A DNA stretch of 64,000 nucleotides. It comes from VRUE01 sp963824215. GTDB lineage: Bacteria > Actinomycetota > Thermoleophilia > Solirubrobacterales > 70-9. Positions 63,082 through 64,000 of the stretch are shown piece by piece. Both the position numbers and the translations under genes were made by a program. Each line of letters opens with the position of its first letter. The first letter of the stretch is position 1. The stretch lies in the NCBI GenBank assembly GCA_963824215.1, contig CAWGOE010000003.1:124001-188000 (forward strand). Direction: 5' to 3'. The notes beneath the pieces were generated by a model. It did no database searches. It was not told the DNA's origin and saw only the letters and a program-made list of their open reading frames with translations.

Positions 63082-63113
63082 AAACGGACGGGTCCCCGCA
63101 GTTCTCGCCTCGC

Positions 63114-64000
63114 CTGGGGCGCCGCGATTTCCTCGGCGCCCTGGGCGGTGGCGCGCTTGCCTTCCTGCTGCCGATCGATCTGCGCGGCAGGGGAGAGCAG
63201 CCGGCAACCGCTTCGGCGGAGCGGGCGAGCGCGCCTGCGCCATTTCGGGAGCGTTTGCCGATTCCCGAGGAGCTGCGCGGCGCCAACCTCCACATCCCGA
63301 TGCGCGAGGCGGAGTTGCAGATCTTCCCCGGCGCCAAGACGCGCATGTGGACCTACGGCGGCAGCTTCCCGGGGCCGACGGTGCGCCGGCCGGCCGGGCA
63401 GCGGACCAAGGTCACCTTCGAGCACCAGCTGCCCCGTGCGGCTGGCGAGCTGACCGTCCACCTACACGGCGGCCACAACCGCAGTGAGTTCGACGGCCAG
63501 CCGGGCGGGCTGACGAAGTCGCACCCACGCTCCTTCTACTGCGAGATCCCGCGCGGGCTGTCACCGCGCCTCTCGGGTAACGACCAGCTGATCGAGCCGG
63601 GCGGGCGCAAGACCTACGTCTTCGACCTAACCGAGGACGGCAGGCCCGAACGCGCCGCGTTCCAGTGGTACCACGACCACCGCCTCGACCACACCGCCCG
63701 CAACGTCTGGCGCGGCCTCGCCGGGATGTGGATCGTCGACGACGGGCTCGACAGCTCGCTGCCGCTGCCGAGCGGCGAGCGCGACATCCCGCTGATGGTC
63801 GCCGACCGCTCCTTCGACCGCGACAACCAGCTGAACGACCCCTTCAGTGGCCGCCGGCCCCCAAACGACGGCGTGGTCGGGGCTCGCGTCCTGGTCAACG
63901 GCGCCTACATGCCCCACCACCGCGTGACCGCGCGGCGCTACCGGTTGCGCCTGCTCAACGTCTCCCACTTCCGCCCCTACAACTTCCACCTCTCCAACGG
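63114..64000 (+). CDS. Multicopper oxidase, CTG start, cut at window end
   Basis: First 295 residues. From the CTG, (M)GRRDFLGALGGGALAFLLP is a twin-arginine signal. LTVHLHGGHNRSEFDG (HxHxG) and FQWYHDHRLDHTARNVWRGL (HxH) are the first two copper motifs. The last motifs lie beyond 64000. No ATG, GTG or TTG exists in frame between the stop at 62973 and this point. Laccase/CotA-like. Periplasmic or extracellular oxidation of phenols, metals or copper is expected. Confidence 0.8.
   Translation, partial: MGRRDFLGALGGGALAFLLPIDLRGRGEQPATASAERASAPAPFRERLPIPEELRGANLHIPMREAELQIFPGAKTRMWTYGGSFPGPTVRRPAGQRTKVTFEHQLPRAAGELTVHLHGGHNRSEFDGQPGGLTKSHPRSFYCEIPRGLSPRLSGNDQLIEPGGRKTYVFDLTEDGRPERAAFQWYHDHRLDHTARNVWRGLAGMWIVDDGLDSSLPLPSGERDIPLMVADRSFDRDNQLNDPFSGRRPPNDGVVGARVLVNGAYMPHHRVTARRYRLRLLNVSHFRPYNFHLSN

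Overview
The window is GC-rich and densely coded, and it reads as an actinobacterial chromosome, most likely Thermoleophilia/Solirubrobacterales. Evidence for this placement is the short exported protein at 3738-4346 with the N-terminal segment ANVVATLALFIAVGTGGAYA, the RTX-repeat, cupredoxin and DUF3556 proteins, many GTG starts, and TANNNT -10 boxes 6-9 nt before start codons. The placement comes from family resemblance, not from a search.

Left part (1-28 kb) is accessory. It opens with a DUF4365-HEAT protein (40-2853). A minus-strand group follows: LysM protein, short exported protein, large secreted Ig-like protein, and a sigma factor carrying a membrane tail. Next come a membrane-anchored transglycosylase/M15-type peptidase and an excisionase-integrase pair. 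Downstream of the integrase lie hicBA and a 1493-aa nuclease-STAND-HEAT protein resembling Avs antiphage NTPases, and this ends at a composite attachment site. The core of that site is the 3' half of a tRNA with anticodon loop CTCATAA. The core recurs at 20926 and 28034, with a shorter remnant at 25083. Copies 1 and 3 also share a left arm, a right arm and an identical 42-bp spacing. I read 9-28 kb as a stack of integrated cassettes at a tRNA-Met locus whose intact gene should lie left of the window.

Cassette A (16.0-21.0 kb) holds a RloC-like SMC/ABC ATPase, a divergent unknown protein and a HigB/HigA-type pair. Cassette B (21.0-25.1 kb) holds an internally duplicated winged-helix protein, a four-gene overlapping operon of small HTH proteins, a run of strong hairpins, two XRE genes with matching 34-bp operator-like repeats and a probable serine-recombinase remnant. 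Cassette C (25.1-28.1 kb) holds a tail-anchored unknown protein, a cupin, a frameshifted integrase, a small CxxC protein and a toxin-antitoxin pair.

Right part (28-64 kb) looks mostly chromosomal: a Phd/VapC pair, Mug-type DNA glycosylase, three DHFR/RibD-like reductases, an ECF sigma factor with a membrane partner, a UvrA-like protein, an ABC exporter whose ATPase is frameshifted, a holin-like/phosphodiesterase membrane protein, an AI-2E family transporter, a frameshifted VapC and methyltransferase, an RTX-repeat protein, aldehyde dehydrogenase, SDR, DUF2855, M55 peptidase, a class B flavin monooxygenase, a cupredoxin lipoprotein, a 5'-3' exonuclease, a DUF3556-desaturase pair, and an ABC exporter followed by a second cupredoxin and a multicopper oxidase cut by the window end.

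Two cross-cutting points deserve attention. Three genes (VapC at 28.6 kb, exonuclease at 55.9 kb, multicopper oxidase at 63.1 kb) reach their conserved N-terminus only from a CTG codon. Four genes carry single-base frameshifts, which could be decay or sequencing error.
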